Origin: Chromatiales bacterium
GTDB lineage: Bacteria; Pseudomonadota; Gammaproteobacteria; JAGRGH01
Direction of reading: 5' to 3'
DNA: 64,000 nucleotides
NCBI GenBank assembly: GCA_020445605.1
Contig: JAGRGH010000055.1
Coordinates: 38,180-102,179 of the forward strand
Shown here: in pieces, positions 30,340-39,107 of the stretch
Numbering within the stretch: position 1 is the first letter of the stretch
Layout of the letters: each line of letters opens with the position of its first letter
Program-made: the position numbers and the translations under genes
Notes under the pieces: model-generated
What the model was told of the DNA's origin: nothing
Databases searched by the model: none
The model's input: only the letters and a program-made list of their open reading frames with translations

Positions 30340-31191
30340 CTAAGTACTGTTCGCCAGACCGGCGGCGAGCGTCGGGTAGCGCAATCGCACGCCGAGTTCC
30401 TCGCGCAGGCGCCGGTTGTCGATCCGGCGGGATTCGGCCAGATACGAGCGCATCCCGGCGCTGATGCGCGCGTCGGCCTCGCCCGGCGCGATGCGCGGCG
30501 GGCGCGGCAGACCGAGCGCATCGGCAACCCGGTCGAAATAGGCGTTCATGGGCTGCGGATCGCCGTCGGCGACGTTGTAAACGGCGCCGTCAGGGCCACG
30601 CTGGATCGCAGCAATGAGGGTCTCGACGAGATCGTCCACATGGATGCGGTTGGTCAGCGGCGCGTGCGCATCGTCGATGACCGGCTCGCGGGCGCGCAGG
30701 CGTGCCGCTGGCAGGCGTCCGGGACCATAGATGCCCGCAACGCGCAGTACCACGGCCCGCACACCGTTCGCCGGCGCAAAGACACCCAGCGCGGCTTCCG
30801 CGTCGGCCCGGCGCAGTGCGCGATCCGCCTGCGGCCGCAGCGGCGCGGTTTCATCGACCCAGGCGCCCGCGCAGTCGCCATAGACCCCGGTGGTCGACAA
30901 CAGCACGATCGCGACTGGCGGCTGCTCGACGCGGTCCAAAAACCCGCGCAGCCGGGTATCGACGACGCCCGTCGGCGGCGGTGGCACGAGCCACACCAGC
31001 ACCTGCCCGCCGAGCCTGTGCGCGCGCAGGTCAGCGTCGAGATCGAGCGCCTCGGCGCGAATCCCGCTCGCGTGCAGCGCGGCTGCCGAAGCCCCGGTTC
31101 GCACGATGGCCGACACGGGGCGCGGCGCGAGCGCGGCAGCGAGCCGCCGACCGGTGTAACCGCAACCCACGATCAGCACGCGATCGGTCAT
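30340..31191 (-). CDS. NAD(P)-dependent epimerase/reductase, YeeZ-like
   Basis: A 283-residue extended-SDR-like protein. The N-terminal Rossmann motif is VLIVGCGYTGRRLA (residues 5-18), followed by LLSTTGVYGDCAGAWVDE, LRVAGIYGPGR and NRIHVDDLVETLI, as in E. coli YeeZ. The classic YxxxK is not evident. This group is annotated as nucleoside-diphosphate-sugar epimerase without a proven substrate. The TAG stop (30342-30340) lies exactly at the junction with repeat A3, so the repeat insertion probably defined the present C-terminus. Confidence 0.8.
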   Translation of the reverse strand: MTDRVLIVGCGYTGRRLAAALAPRPVSAIVRTGASAAALHASGIRAEALDLDADLRAHRLGGQVLVWLVPPPPTGVVDTRLRGFLDRVEQPPVAIVLLSTTGVYGDCAGAWVDETAPLRPQADRALRRADAEAALGVFAPANGVRAVVLRVAGIYGPGRLPAARLRAREPVIDDAHAPLTNRIHVDDLVETLIAAIQRGPDGAVYNVADGDPQPMNAYFDRVADALGLPRPPRIAPGEADARISAGMRSYLAESRRIDNRRLREELGVRLRYPTLAAGLANST

Positions 31192-31342
31192 CGCGACAGA
31201 CGCCGACGGCAAGCGACCGATCGTGGTGAAATCGCGCGGGCGGGTTGATCCATTGCCGCGAGGCACCCATTTGCGCAGGCCGCGAGCAGGCACCCCGACA
31301 CAGGGCCATCCGGCCGCATCACTTCAGGAATCCTCCAGACGC

Positions 31343-32368
31343 ATGAGCCAACGCATTCGCATCGAACCGAGCGGCCACGAATTCAGCGCCGAAGCCGGCG
31401 AATCCGTGCTGGACGCAGCCCTTCGTGCCGGTCACGCGCTGCCGTATTCCTGTCGCAGCGGTTTGTGCGGTTCGTGCATGGGCACCCTCGTGAACGGCGA
31501 GGTCGAGTATCCGGATGGCGAACCACCGGCACTGGGCGCGGACGATCGCGCGGCCGGGCGGGTGCTCTGCTGTCAGGCCGTCCCGCGCACGGACGTGACG
31601 GTGCGCGCTCGCGTGATCGAGGTCGCCGGCGACCTCAGGCCGCGGGTGTTCCCGTGCCGGGTGCTCGATCTCGAGCGCCTTGCCCCGGACGTCATGCGCA
31701 TGCGTCTGCGGCTCCCGGGCGACGGACGCTTGCAGTTCCTCGCCGGCCAGTATCTGCAGTTCCTGCTTGAAGGCGGACGGCGGCGTTCGTTTTCCCTGGC
31801 CAACGCGCCGCATGACGACGAATCCATCGAGCTGCACATCCGTCATGTTCCGGACGGCTGGTTCACGGGCCGGGTTTTCGAATCCCTCGCCCCGAAGGCC
31901 ATCCTGCGCGCGGAAGGCCCGTTCGGCACATTTTTCCTGCGTCCGGACGATCCGCGCCCGCGCATCCTCATGGCCGGCGGAACGGGCTTCGCACCGATCA
32001 AGGCGATGGTCGAGGATGCGCTGCACCGCGACGACACGCGGCCGATTGATCTGTACTGGGGTGCGCGCGACCTGCGCGACCTGTACCTGCATGAGCTGGC
32101 GCAGGAATGGGCCGAGCGTCACGGGCACATCCGCTATGTCGCGGTGCTTTCGGCGCCGGGCAGCGAGGCCGATCGCGCGATTCGACGCGGCTGGGTGCAC
32201 GAGGCGGTGCTGGCGGACTATCCGGACCTGTCCGGGCATTCGGTATACATGAGCGGACCGCCACCGATGATCCAGGCCGCGCGCCACAGCTTCGCGGCCG
32301 CCGGGCTGGACGAAGTGCAGCTGTTCTTCGACTCGTTCGAGTTCAGCGAAGATTCGGCGCCTCGCTGA
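31343..32368 (+). CDS. [2Fe-2S] ferredoxin-flavin reductase (CDP-6-deoxy-delta-3,4-glucoseen reductase-like)
   Basis: A 341-residue electron-transfer protein. Residues 1-90 are a plant-type ferredoxin domain with cluster cysteines in CRSGLCGSC and VLCCQ. Residues 100-200 form an FAD domain with RRRSFSLANAP, and residues 200-335 an NAD(P) domain with MAGGTGFAPIKAMVED and MSGPPPMIQAA. The layout matches AscD/phenol hydroxylase reductase-type proteins, which pass electrons from NAD(P)H to a partner enzyme. In many gammaproteobacteria a homologue sits beside ubiD, but no ubiD is present here, and the partner is unknown. Confidence 0.85.
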   Translation: MSQRIRIEPSGHEFSAEAGESVLDAALRAGHALPYSCRSGLCGSCMGTLVNGEVEYPDGEPPALGADDRAAGRVLCCQAVPRTDVTVRARVIEVAGDLRPRVFPCRVLDLERLAPDVMRMRLRLPGDGRLQFLAGQYLQFLLEGGRRRSFSLANAPHDDESIELHIRHVPDGWFTGRVFESLAPKAILRAEGPFGTFFLRPDDPRPRILMAGGTGFAPIKAMVEDALHRDDTRPIDLYWGARDLRDLYLHELAQEWAERHGHIRYVAVLSAPGSEADRAIRRGWVHEAVLADYPDLSGHSVYMSGPPPMIQAARHSFAAAGLDEVQLFFDSFEFSEDSAPR

Positions 32369-32435
32369 AGCAGGGAGGCGCCGCTCAATCCGTTTCGGAT
32401 CGCCGGCGCCGTGAGTCTGAAAAAGTGCGATCGCG

Positions 32436-33710
32436 TCAGGCCGGAACGCGCTTGCCGGCACGACCGCCAGGGGCAGCCGGCTTCGGCGCACTGACGCTGC
32501 CGACGCCGATATCCGCCAGCGCGGCCACAGGCATTCCGCCATTGGCGATCGCCAGGCCACGCACGAGGTACTCGCGCGCGCGGTCCGGTTCACCCAGGCG
32601 TTCGAGCAGCAGGCCGAGTTCGTGGCAGGCCTCGGCCGACTCGCGCGCGCCGAGACTCGCCTCCAGATAGGACCGCGCCTTGCCCCACAGACGGTTGCGC
32701 ATGGCAAGCCGTCCGGCCAGGAGCAGCAGCGCGGGGTCTTCCGGCCGCGCCTCGAGCCAGCGCTCCACGGTCGAGAGCTGCTGGGTGAAATCGCCCGCGG
32801 GCAGACGCGCGTACAGTGCCAGCAGGGTCGGCTCCCAACGCCGATCCAGCGCCGCGCGCAGCACGCGTTCGGCCGCATCGCCGACGCCACCTTCGGCCAG
32901 CGCGCTGGCGTAGCGCTCGACCACGCGGGCATCCTGGCGTTGCGCCTTGCCGATGTGCGCCCAGACGGCATCCAGAGCGGCCGGGTCCGTGCCGGCATGG
33001 GCGAGCCGGTCGAGTTCGAGCCGCGCGCTCAGATCGTCCAGCTCGGCCACCGGCAATACATCGCGCTTGCGCAGCTCCGGCAGCAGCTCGGCGACGCCAT
33101 CCCAGTCGCCGAGCCGCACGCGCGCGCCGACCAGCAGTTTCAGCACATAGTCATGCCGCGGCGCCAGCGCGCGCAGATGCATCAGGGTCGCGAGCGCCTG
33201 CTCGGTGCGGCCACCGGCCATCTGCAATTCGGCCTGGGTCAGCCCGACCGCGAGTTCGGCCTCTGGCATGCTCTTTAGCGCCTGCTTGAGGTACTGGTCG
33301 CGGCGCGCATCCGCTGCCTGCTGCTGGGCCGCGCGCGCGGCCGCCAGATAGCCGATCAGCGGGCTTTCGGTCAGCGGCGCGGAACGCTGGAGCAGATGTT
33401 CGGAGACCGACCAGCGTCCTTCGGCCAGCGCCATCAGGCCGCGGTTCAGATCACGCTGGGCCTGGCGCAGCTGGCGCCGACTGGTCCACAGCCGCATCCG
33501 CACGGGTACGGAGGTCACTCGCGCGATCATCGCGCCCAGCGCATTGGCGATCACCCACAGCACTGCGATCGCGATGACCAGCATCGCGACGCTGGTCTCG
33601 ATGACCCAGGCGCCGACGCTGATCAGCACGTAGCCGTTTTCGGCGCGCAGCACGGTCACCAGCAGACCGGCAACGACCAGCGCGACGAGCGACCACAGCG
33701 CGACCCTCAC
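32436..33710 (-). CDS. hemY: HemY, inner-membrane TPR protein of the heme cluster
   Basis: A 424-residue protein with two N-terminal membrane helices (about 5-25 and 40-62) followed by the HemY_N domain and TPR-like helical repeats to residue 390. Found with hemC, hemD and hemX in many gammaproteobacteria. Despite the name it is unrelated to the protoporphyrinogen oxidase called HemY in Bacillus; its role in heme synthesis is not firmly established. Starts at GTG overlapping the hemX stop (GTGA). Confidence 0.92.
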   Translation of the reverse strand: MRVALWSLVALVVAGLLVTVLRAENGYVLISVGAWVIETSVAMLVIAIAVLWVIANALGAMIARVTSVPVRMRLWTSRRQLRQAQRDLNRGLMALAEGRWSVSEHLLQRSAPLTESPLIGYLAAARAAQQQAADARRDQYLKQALKSMPEAELAVGLTQAELQMAGGRTEQALATLMHLRALAPRHDYVLKLLVGARVRLGDWDGVAELLPELRKRDVLPVAELDDLSARLELDRLAHAGTDPAALDAVWAHIGKAQRQDARVVERYASALAEGGVGDAAERVLRAALDRRWEPTLLALYARLPAGDFTQQLSTVERWLEARPEDPALLLLAGRLAMRNRLWGKARSYLEASLGARESAEACHELGLLLERLGEPDRAREYLVRGLAIANGGMPVAALADIGVGSVSAPKPAAPGGRAGKRVPA

Positions 33711-35074
33711 GGGCGCGGCTCCGCGAACCCGGTGACGCCAACGGGATCGGCCGCGGGGGAAGATTCCGGCGTCGTTTCAGCAGGTGTGGCGATCGCGGCC
33801 GCAACCTCGTTCGTGGCCGGCGGCGGCTCGGCGACGGGCTCGGGCGCCACGCCGACCGGCGGGTTTTCGGTGGGCTCGGGCGCGGCCGGCACAACCGGCG
33901 CGCGATGGGCTGGCCGCCGTTCGGACAGCACCGCACGCAGGGCGGTCAGACCCGCGCCGACCTGCGGCGGGGGGGCGTCGAGATCGACCTGCATGAGTTC
34001 GGTGATCGACTCGGTCAGCCGCGTGACGGCTGGATCGTCGGGATTGAAGCGCAGTGTCAGACCGTCGCGCGCGCGACCGAGCGCGGCGGAGAAGCTCGCC
34101 GCGTCGCCACGGGCGGCGGCGAGCTGGGCGATGTCGATCTGGATCGCAATACCCCGGCGATCGAGCGCCTCCAGCTCCGGCGAGGGCAGCGGTTCGACCG
34201 GGCGGTCGGCACGGCGGATGACGACCAGCGAGCGCAGCCCGGCCCAGGCATCGTCCAGGAGCTGGCGCCACAGCGGCCGGCCGGCGGCCGAATCGCTGCC
34301 CGTGGACACCCCGGCGCGCTCGCGCAGGGTCTCGCGCCCCGGCAGTGCCATCACCGCCCCGGCAACGCCCTCGAGCCGGCCGAGCAGGGCCGCCCGGTCG
34401 ACTGGCGCCGCAGTACGCAGCGCCTCGATGTCCGTGGCGATGCGCTCGCGCACGACGGCAAGTTCGGCACGGTCGGACAACTCGCGCAGCGCGTCTGCGG
34501 CGGCCTCGAGTACGGCGATCGCACTTGGGTAGTCGCGCGAGACCAGCGCCTGCATCTGTGCGGCGGCCAACAGCTGCTCGACGCCCAGCATGCGGGCTCG
34601 CTCGGCCTGCGCGGCACCGGCCGCACCGGTGTCGATTCGCACCCGGGCGAGCTCGGTGGTGATCTGCGCCAGACGCTGATCCAGCGCATCGACACGTTCG
34701 GGTCGGACCGCCGTGTCGGCCGCCGCGTCGATGCGTCCGACCATCTCGCCCACGCGTCGGTCGATCCGCTCGACGTCGAACCGGCTCGCGTTCTGGCCGC
34801 TGGCGTCGCGCAGCGCAGCGAGCGCCCGATCCAGCGTCGCGACGCGTTCATCAATGGCGCTGCGCGAGTTCGCCTGATCCTGAACCGCCTGCCAGCCGAA
34901 CCAGCCAGCCGCGACGAGTCCGGCAAGTGCCGCCAACCCGACGACCAGCGCGAGCCAGGCGAGACCGCGACCGGCGGGCTTGCGCGCGTCGCTGTCGCTC
35001 GACCGAGCTTGCGTCTGTGCCGGCTCGGGGGGCGGATCGGGCGTCGGTTCCGGTGCGGGTTCGAGTTCAGTCAT
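33707..35074 (-). CDS. hemX: HemX, membrane-anchored coiled-coil protein of the heme cluster
   Basis: A 455-residue protein: acidic, proline-rich cytosolic N-terminus (about 1-38), one membrane helix (about 39-62), then coiled coil with heptads (RVATLDRALAALRD...) and a helical HemX domain, ending in a proline/alanine-rich tail. E. coli HemX is often called uroporphyrinogen-III C-methyltransferase, but no methyltransferase motif is visible here, so that name should be avoided. The ATG at 35074 gives the typical start; a longer frame is not conserved in character. The 380 bp upstream hold repeat element C. Confidence 0.9.
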   Translation of the reverse strand: MTELEPAPEPTPDPPPEPAQTQARSSDSDARKPAGRGLAWLALVVGLAALAGLVAAGWFGWQAVQDQANSRSAIDERVATLDRALAALRDASGQNASRFDVERIDRRVGEMVGRIDAAADTAVRPERVDALDQRLAQITTELARVRIDTGAAGAAQAERARMLGVEQLLAAAQMQALVSRDYPSAIAVLEAAADALRELSDRAELAVVRERIATDIEALRTAAPVDRAALLGRLEGVAGAVMALPGRETLRERAGVSTGSDSAAGRPLWRQLLDDAWAGLRSLVVIRRADRPVEPLPSPELEALDRRGIAIQIDIAQLAAARGDAASFSAALGRARDGLTLRFNPDDPAVTRLTESITELMQVDLDAPPPQVGAGLTALRAVLSERRPAHRAPVVPAAPEPTENPPVGVAPEPVAEPPPATNEVAAAIATPAETTPESSPAADPVGVTGFAEPRP

Positions 35075-35159
35075 GAAACGGAGATTGGCGCGGGTGTGTG
35101 CACCGATGATGGCACAAGCCACAACGCCCCGGTGGATCGCATGCCTGCCAGAGCGCCCA

Positions 35160-35428
35160 TAGTGTAGTGCGACGCTCTCGGAGGCACATTCAGAGCCTCC
35201 CCAAAAGTGTCAGATCAAGGCGCGGTGCGCAGGGAATGACCCGCCCTTGGCAAGCGCCGCAACGCGGAGCTGACACTTTTGGGGGGCTCCCTGCGGGTGA
35301 GCCACAGTGCGTCCATCTGCGGCGTTGCGCCTGCTTGAAAGGGAATGGCCATTCCTGCGCAGGCCCGCCTTGCAGCTGGACGCACTGTGACTCACTGAAA
35401 GTACCTCCAAGAGCGTCGCACTGCACTA
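35160..35428. mobile_element. Element C: 269-bp MITE-like element with 28-bp terminal inverted repeats
   Basis: The ends at 35160-35187 and 35401-35428 are inverted repeats matching at 25 of 28 positions, beginning TAGTGYAGTGCGACGCTCT. Flanks GCGCCCA (35153-35159) and GCGACCA (35429-35435) may be a decayed 7-bp target duplication. Two inner hairpins are nested inside: 35195-35213 with 35270-35287 (CCCCAAAAGTGTCAG) and 35297-35319 with 35373-35395 (CACAGTGCGTCCA), plus a perfect palindrome GGAATGGCCATTCC at 35342-35355. No credible gene lies within. It occupies most of the 380-bp hemX-hemD gap, and hem transcripts would run through it. Confidence 0.75.
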
Positions 35429-35454
35429 GCGACCAGGTCGCCGACGAGATCGGG

Positions 35455-36252
35455 CTAGCCGTCGTCGTCCTCGTCTGAGTCGGCCAGCTCGATCAGGGCG
35501 CCGAGGATCGCCTCGTCGCTCGCGCCGGCCGCCGTCATGACGGTCTCGATGCCGGCCTTTTCCGCCGCGGCCGTGATGCGTTCGCCGGCCGTGACCATGG
35601 GCGTCTGGCGCAGCATTCGCACGCCGTTGCGACCGAGCATGCGCAGGAAGTTTTCCAGCGACTCGACGCTGGTCATGACCACGACCTGGACGTCTTCCTT
35701 CCAGCGATCGAGCAGATTTCCGATGTCCATGTCGGGCTGGGCGCGACGATAGACCTCGATGTAGTCGACATCGGCACCGCGATCGGTCAGTTCATCGCGC
35801 AGGATTTCGCGCCCGCCCTCGCCGCGCACGATGGCGATCTTGCGGTCGAGCACATCGTAGAGCGGTTCGAGTTCGAGCAGGCCCTCGCTGGACTGACGCG
35901 TTTCCGGACAGATGTCCACGCCGACGCCGAGCCGGTTCAATGCGTCGGCGGTACCCGTGCCGACCGCGGCGATGTTCGGTCCGTTCAGCTGCTCGCGCAG
36001 GTCCGGGAAAATCTTCTGCGCCCAGTCGACAGCGTTGCGACTGACGAAGATCACGCAGTCGTATTTCGAAAGCTTGATCTTCGCGAGCTTCTTGGTCACA
36101 TCGTCGGCAGGCCCGACGATATCCAGTGCCGGAATACATTCGGCGCGCCCGCCGAGCCCTTCGATCGCCGTACACAGCTGGCGCCCCTGCGCCTCGGGCC
36201 GGGTGACGAGTACGCCCAGGCCGGCCAGATCGATATCGTCGTAGTTCGTCAT
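35455..36252 (-). CDS. hemD: Uroporphyrinogen-III synthase
   Basis: Cyclises hydroxymethylbilane to uroporphyrinogen III with inversion of ring D. The 265-residue protein has the two-lobed HemD pattern: GVLVTRPEAQGRQL at the start, FVSRNAVDWA, AVGTGTADAL, PETRQSSEGLLEL, IVRGEGGREIL, EVYRRAQP and VVMTSVESLENFL near the hinge and active cleft. It ends in an unusual acidic tail (DSDEDDD). It lies 41 bp downstream of hemC, as expected. Confidence 0.93.
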   Translation of the reverse strand: MTNYDDIDLAGLGVLVTRPEAQGRQLCTAIEGLGGRAECIPALDIVGPADDVTKKLAKIKLSKYDCVIFVSRNAVDWAQKIFPDLREQLNGPNIAAVGTGTADALNRLGVGVDICPETRQSSEGLLELEPLYDVLDRKIAIVRGEGGREILRDELTDRGADVDYIEVYRRAQPDMDIGNLLDRWKEDVQVVVMTSVESLENFLRMLGRNGVRMLRQTPMVTAGERITAAAEKAGIETVMTAAGASDEAILGALIELADSDEDDDG

Positions 36253-36293
36253 TTCGTCGTGTGTTGAAGGAGTTCGAAAAAAAACCGGCGCTT

Positions 36294-37226
36294 TCAGTCC
36301 GGGCTAATGCCAACGGCCGCCAGCAGCGGACCGGCGCCGCGCGCGAGCAGGTCAGCGGCGACCGCCTCGCCGATCACTGCCGCGGACTGTACCGCACCCG
36401 CGCGTGTGGAACGTACCGTTTGTTTGCCGTCGACGCTAGCCACCAGGCCGTGCAGCGACAGCTGTCCGGCGCTGAGCGTGGCATGACCGGCAATCGGCAC
36501 CTGGCATCCGCCATTGAGCCGGGCATTCATCGCGCGTTCGGCGGTGACACAGGCCGTGGTGTCCGCGTCGGCCAGCGGCGCGAGCCAACCACGCAATTCC
36601 GCGTCGTCGGCACGACATTCGATGCCGATCGCACCCTGCCCGATGGCCGGCAACATGCGCCGTGCATCGATGCGCGCACGCACGCGATCGGCCAGTCCGA
36701 GCCGCTCCAGACCCGCGCAGGCGAGCAGGATCGCGTCGAACTCGCCGTCGTCGAGTTTTTGCAGTCGGGTGCCGACGTTGCCGCGCAGATCGAAGATCTC
36801 CAGGTCCGGGCGCATGGCGCTGATCTGCGCGCGGCGGCGCAGGCTCGAGGTGCCCACACGGGCCCCGGCGGGCAGTTCGTCGATGTCGGCATATTTCGAA
36901 CTGACGAAGGCATCGCAGGGGTCTTCGCGCTCCAGGATGCAGCTGATCACCAGCCCGTCCGGCAGTTCGGCCGGCACGTCCTTCATGGAGTGCACGGCGA
37001 GGTCGGCGCGGCCGTCGACCAGCGCCTGTTCGAGTTCCTTCACGAACAGCCCCTTGCCGCCGATTTTCGCGAGCGGGCTGTCGAGCACACGATCGCCGAT
37101 GGTGCTCATCGGCACGAGTTTCACGGCGTGCCCCGGCAACTGGCCGCGCAGTCGATCGGCCACATGCTCGGCCTGCCACAGGGCAAGCGGTGACCGGCGT
37201 GTCGCGATATGCAGGGTTCGGGTCAT
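36294..37226 (-). CDS. hemC: Porphobilinogen deaminase (hydroxymethylbilane synthase)
   Basis: Polymerises four porphobilinogen units into hydroxymethylbilane. The 310-residue product has [20 protein letters not shown], the substrate-site [36 protein letters not shown] and the cofactor-attachment cysteine in [13 protein letters not shown], to which the dipyrromethane cofactor is bound. First gene of the hemC-hemD-hemX-hemY cluster; divergent from the 37315 gene across 88 bp. Confidence 0.98.
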   Translation of the reverse strand: MTRTLHIATRRSPLALWQAEHVADRLRGQLPGHAVKLVPMSTIGDRVLDSPLAKIGGKGLFVKELEQALVDGRADLAVHSMKDVPAELPDGLVISCILEREDPCDAFVSSKYADIDELPAGARVGTSSLRRRAQISAMRPDLEIFDLRGNVGTRLQKLDDGEFDAILLACAGLERLGLADRVRARIDARRMLPAIGQGAIGIECRADDAELRGWLAPLADADTTACVTAERAMNARLNGGCQVPIAGHATLSAGQLSLHGLVASVDGKQTVRSTRAGAVQSAAVIGEAVAADLLARGAGPLLAAVGISPD

Positions 37227-37266
37227 GTCGGGATTCTCCGGCTCGGCCGGTTAACACGGGCCGGGA

Positions 37267-37297
37267 ATTCTATGCAATAGTGCATGCCGACGTGCAA
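37267..37297 (-). promoter_or_regulatory. Possible promoter for hemC
   Basis: TAGAAT (minus strand, 37272-37267), one mismatch to the -10 consensus, lies 40 bases upstream of the hemC ATG. A TTGCAC at 37297-37292 could be a weak -35 box at 19-base spacing. An imperfect palindrome ATGCA-ATAG-TGCAT (37272-37285) lies between them and might be an operator. All of this is tentative. Confidence 0.3.
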
Positions 37298-37314
37298 GTC
37301 CCCGTGAGCCGCGC

Positions 37315-37914
37315 ATGAGCACGCACAAGCTACGTCTGAGCATTGCCGCCGAGGCCGCGCGCATCATGGCGACCGAACAGGTCGCGGATTATCAGGTGGC
37401 GAAGGACAAGGCCCGCGAGCGTCTGCGCCTGCCCACCCACAGCCCGCTGCCGTCGAATACCGAGATCCAGCAGGCCCTGCGCAGTTACCAGCAGCTGTTT
37501 CTGTCCGATCGCCAGGCCGGCGCCCTGCGTGAACTGCGCCAGACCGCACTGCGCTGGATGCAGCGCCTGGAGCGGTTCTCGCCGCGACTGGTCGGTGCCG
37601 TACTCGACGGTACCGCTGACACCGGCAGCGTCATCAGCCTGCACGTGTTCGCGGACTCCACCAAGGAAATCGCGCTCGCACTGTTCGACTGGCCGATCAG
37701 CTACACGACCGGCGAACGCCGTGTGCGAACCGGGCGCGGCCAGGAAACCGACCTGCCGCTGTTTCGCATCACCGAGGCCGACCACATCATCGAACTCACG
37801 GTCTTCAACGAACGCAATGGGCGCCAGCGACCGCTGAGCCATGTCGACGGACTGCCCGTGCAGCGCGCCGACGCCGGCGCGCTGCGCACACTGCTCGAAC
37901 CCGGTCCGGCCTGA
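37315..37914 (+). CDS. Conserved-looking protein of unknown function, possibly nucleotidyltransferase-like
   Basis: A soluble protein of 199 residues. The N-terminal half is helical and basic (AAEAARIMATEQVADYQVAKDKARERLRL...). The centre reads LVGAVLDGTADTGSVISLHVFADSTKEIALALFDW, which has the spacing of a nucleotidyltransferase-fold core strand-loop (a G-S-like turn followed by acidic residues two strands on), and the C-terminal part contains ITEADHIIELTVFNERNGRQRP. Homologues beside hemC are often loosely named, and no family is assigned with certainty here. No signal peptide. Codon use matches the neighbours. Confidence 0.6.
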   Translation: MSTHKLRLSIAAEAARIMATEQVADYQVAKDKARERLRLPTHSPLPSNTEIQQALRSYQQLFLSDRQAGALRELRQTALRWMQRLERFSPRLVGAVLDGTADTGSVISLHVFADSTKEIALALFDWPISYTTGERRVRTGRGQETDLPLFRITEADHIIELTVFNERNGRQRPLSHVDGLPVQRADAGALRTLLEPGPA

Positions 37915-37920
37915 CAGCTC

Positions 37921-38013
37921 GTTGAAAAAGGCCCATCCATGGCCTTTTCAACATCGAGACGTCCCCGTCTCGCGATATCAGGCTGTTGAAAAGCGAAATT
38001 CCACAGCCTGCCA
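37921..38013. repeat. Repeat family B, copy B2 (reverse orientation, shortened)
   Basis: Holds the hairpin GTTGAAAAAGGCC/GGCCTTTTCAAC (37921-37952), a second hairpin around GAGACGTCCCCGTCTC (37957-37972) and CAGGCTGT/ACAGCCTG (37980-38010). Relative to B1 and B3 it lacks the two central CGAAAA-type hairpins. It fills the 129-bp gap between two convergent genes and could also serve as a two-way transcription end. Confidence 0.65.
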
Positions 38014-38043
38014 AACGGGCTTCTGCGCCCCCGGGCCCCGGGT

Positions 38044-39012
38044 TCACGCACCCGGATACCGGCGCCGCAGGCGGTCGAAGGTGCGCGCCGGCTGGCCGGC
38101 GCCAAACCGCTCGGCGAGCACAACCGCAAGCGCCGTCGGCACGATCCCCAGACGCGCGCAGGCGTTGTCGGCGCACACGCTGGGCACGGACAGGGAGCGC
38201 AGGTTGTCTGGCGTAAACGGTTTGCCCGGCAGCCACTGCATGAGCGCCGCCTGGACGCGCGCCAGCGGGCGGGGCAGCGCGATGATCCGGCGCCTCAGCC
38301 CGGCCGCCGCCGCAATGGCCGCGACGATCTCGGCCAGCGTGAAGCGTTGCGGACCGCACAGTTCGAACGCCGCGCCGCGCGCCGGCGGACCGCCGAGGAC
38401 CCGCGCAAAGGCCTCCACGACGTCACGGACATGGACCGGCGCGAATTGCGCGTCGGCCGCCGCCAGCGGCACGAACCCCGGCGCGAGCGCCAGCAGGCCG
38501 GCGAAGCGGTTGATGAACGAATCGTCCGCGCCGAAGATCACGGACGGCCGCAGGAACGCGCAGTCGACCGCATCGCCGAGCACGTTGCGCACCGCCAGCT
38601 CGCCCGCCGCCTTGCTGCGCAGATAGCGGCTGGGCGCCTCGGCGTGCACGCCAAGCGCACTCATGTGCATGAAGCGCCGCACATCGAAACGTCTTGCGAC
38701 ACGCGCGATGCGCGCCGGCAGTTGCATGTGCACCTGGTCGAAACTGCGCGCGGCACCGCGACCTTCATTCAGGATGCCGACCAGATTGATCACGGCATCG
38801 CAGCCGGCAACGGCCTGCGCGAGCGCGCCGTCATTGAATACATCGGCCTGGCGCAGTTCCACGCCGGGCAGCACCTTCAGCTCGCGATGCCGCGCCGGGG
38901 CGCGCGTCACCACGCGCAGCGCATGGCCGTCGCGCGCGAGCCGCGCGACCAGGTGTCGGCCCACGAAGCCGGTGCCGCCAAAAACGGCAATTCGGGAGAA
39001 TGCGGACGACAT
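38044..39012 (-). CDS. NAD(P)-binding atypical SDR (NDUFA9-like)
   Basis: A 322-residue protein opening with IAVFGGTGFVGRHLVARLARDG, the NAD(P)-binding motif of atypical SDRs, then VINLVGILNEGRGAARSFDQVH, HMSALGVHAEAPSRYLRSKAAGE (Tyr-x3-Lys-like site) and FLRPSVIFGADDSFINRFAGL. This signature is that of the NDUFA9/YwnB-like family. Eukaryotic members are structural subunits of complex I; bacterial ones have unclear roles (quinone, flavonoid or complex I related). The neighbours do not decide between them. Confidence 0.85.
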   Translation of the reverse strand: MSSAFSRIAVFGGTGFVGRHLVARLARDGHALRVVTRAPARHRELKVLPGVELRQADVFNDGALAQAVAGCDAVINLVGILNEGRGAARSFDQVHMQLPARIARVARRFDVRRFMHMSALGVHAEAPSRYLRSKAAGELAVRNVLGDAVDCAFLRPSVIFGADDSFINRFAGLLALAPGFVPLAAADAQFAPVHVRDVVEAFARVLGGPPARGAAFELCGPQRFTLAEIVAAIAAAAGLRRRIIALPRPLARVQAALMQWLPGKPFTPDNLRSLSVPSVCADNACARLGIVPTALAVVLAERFGAGQPARTFDRLRRRYPGA

Positions 39013-39107
39013 GCTGCTCGATCCGTTTCAACTGCCGCGGGAAAGGCGCGCGAACGCTACCACATCACCGCATGCGAACCCATGACTTCGCGCAGCACGC
39101 CCGCGCC

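Noticed and set aside
33707..35074. hemX as uroporphyrinogen-III C-methyltransferase
   Set aside because: No S-adenosylmethionine-binding methyltransferase motif is present; the name is a historical annotation carried over.
35167..35478. Small open frames on both strands at 35167-35478
   Set aside because: They fall inside the inverted-repeat element C and read its palindromes; no ribosome site and no homology-like pattern.
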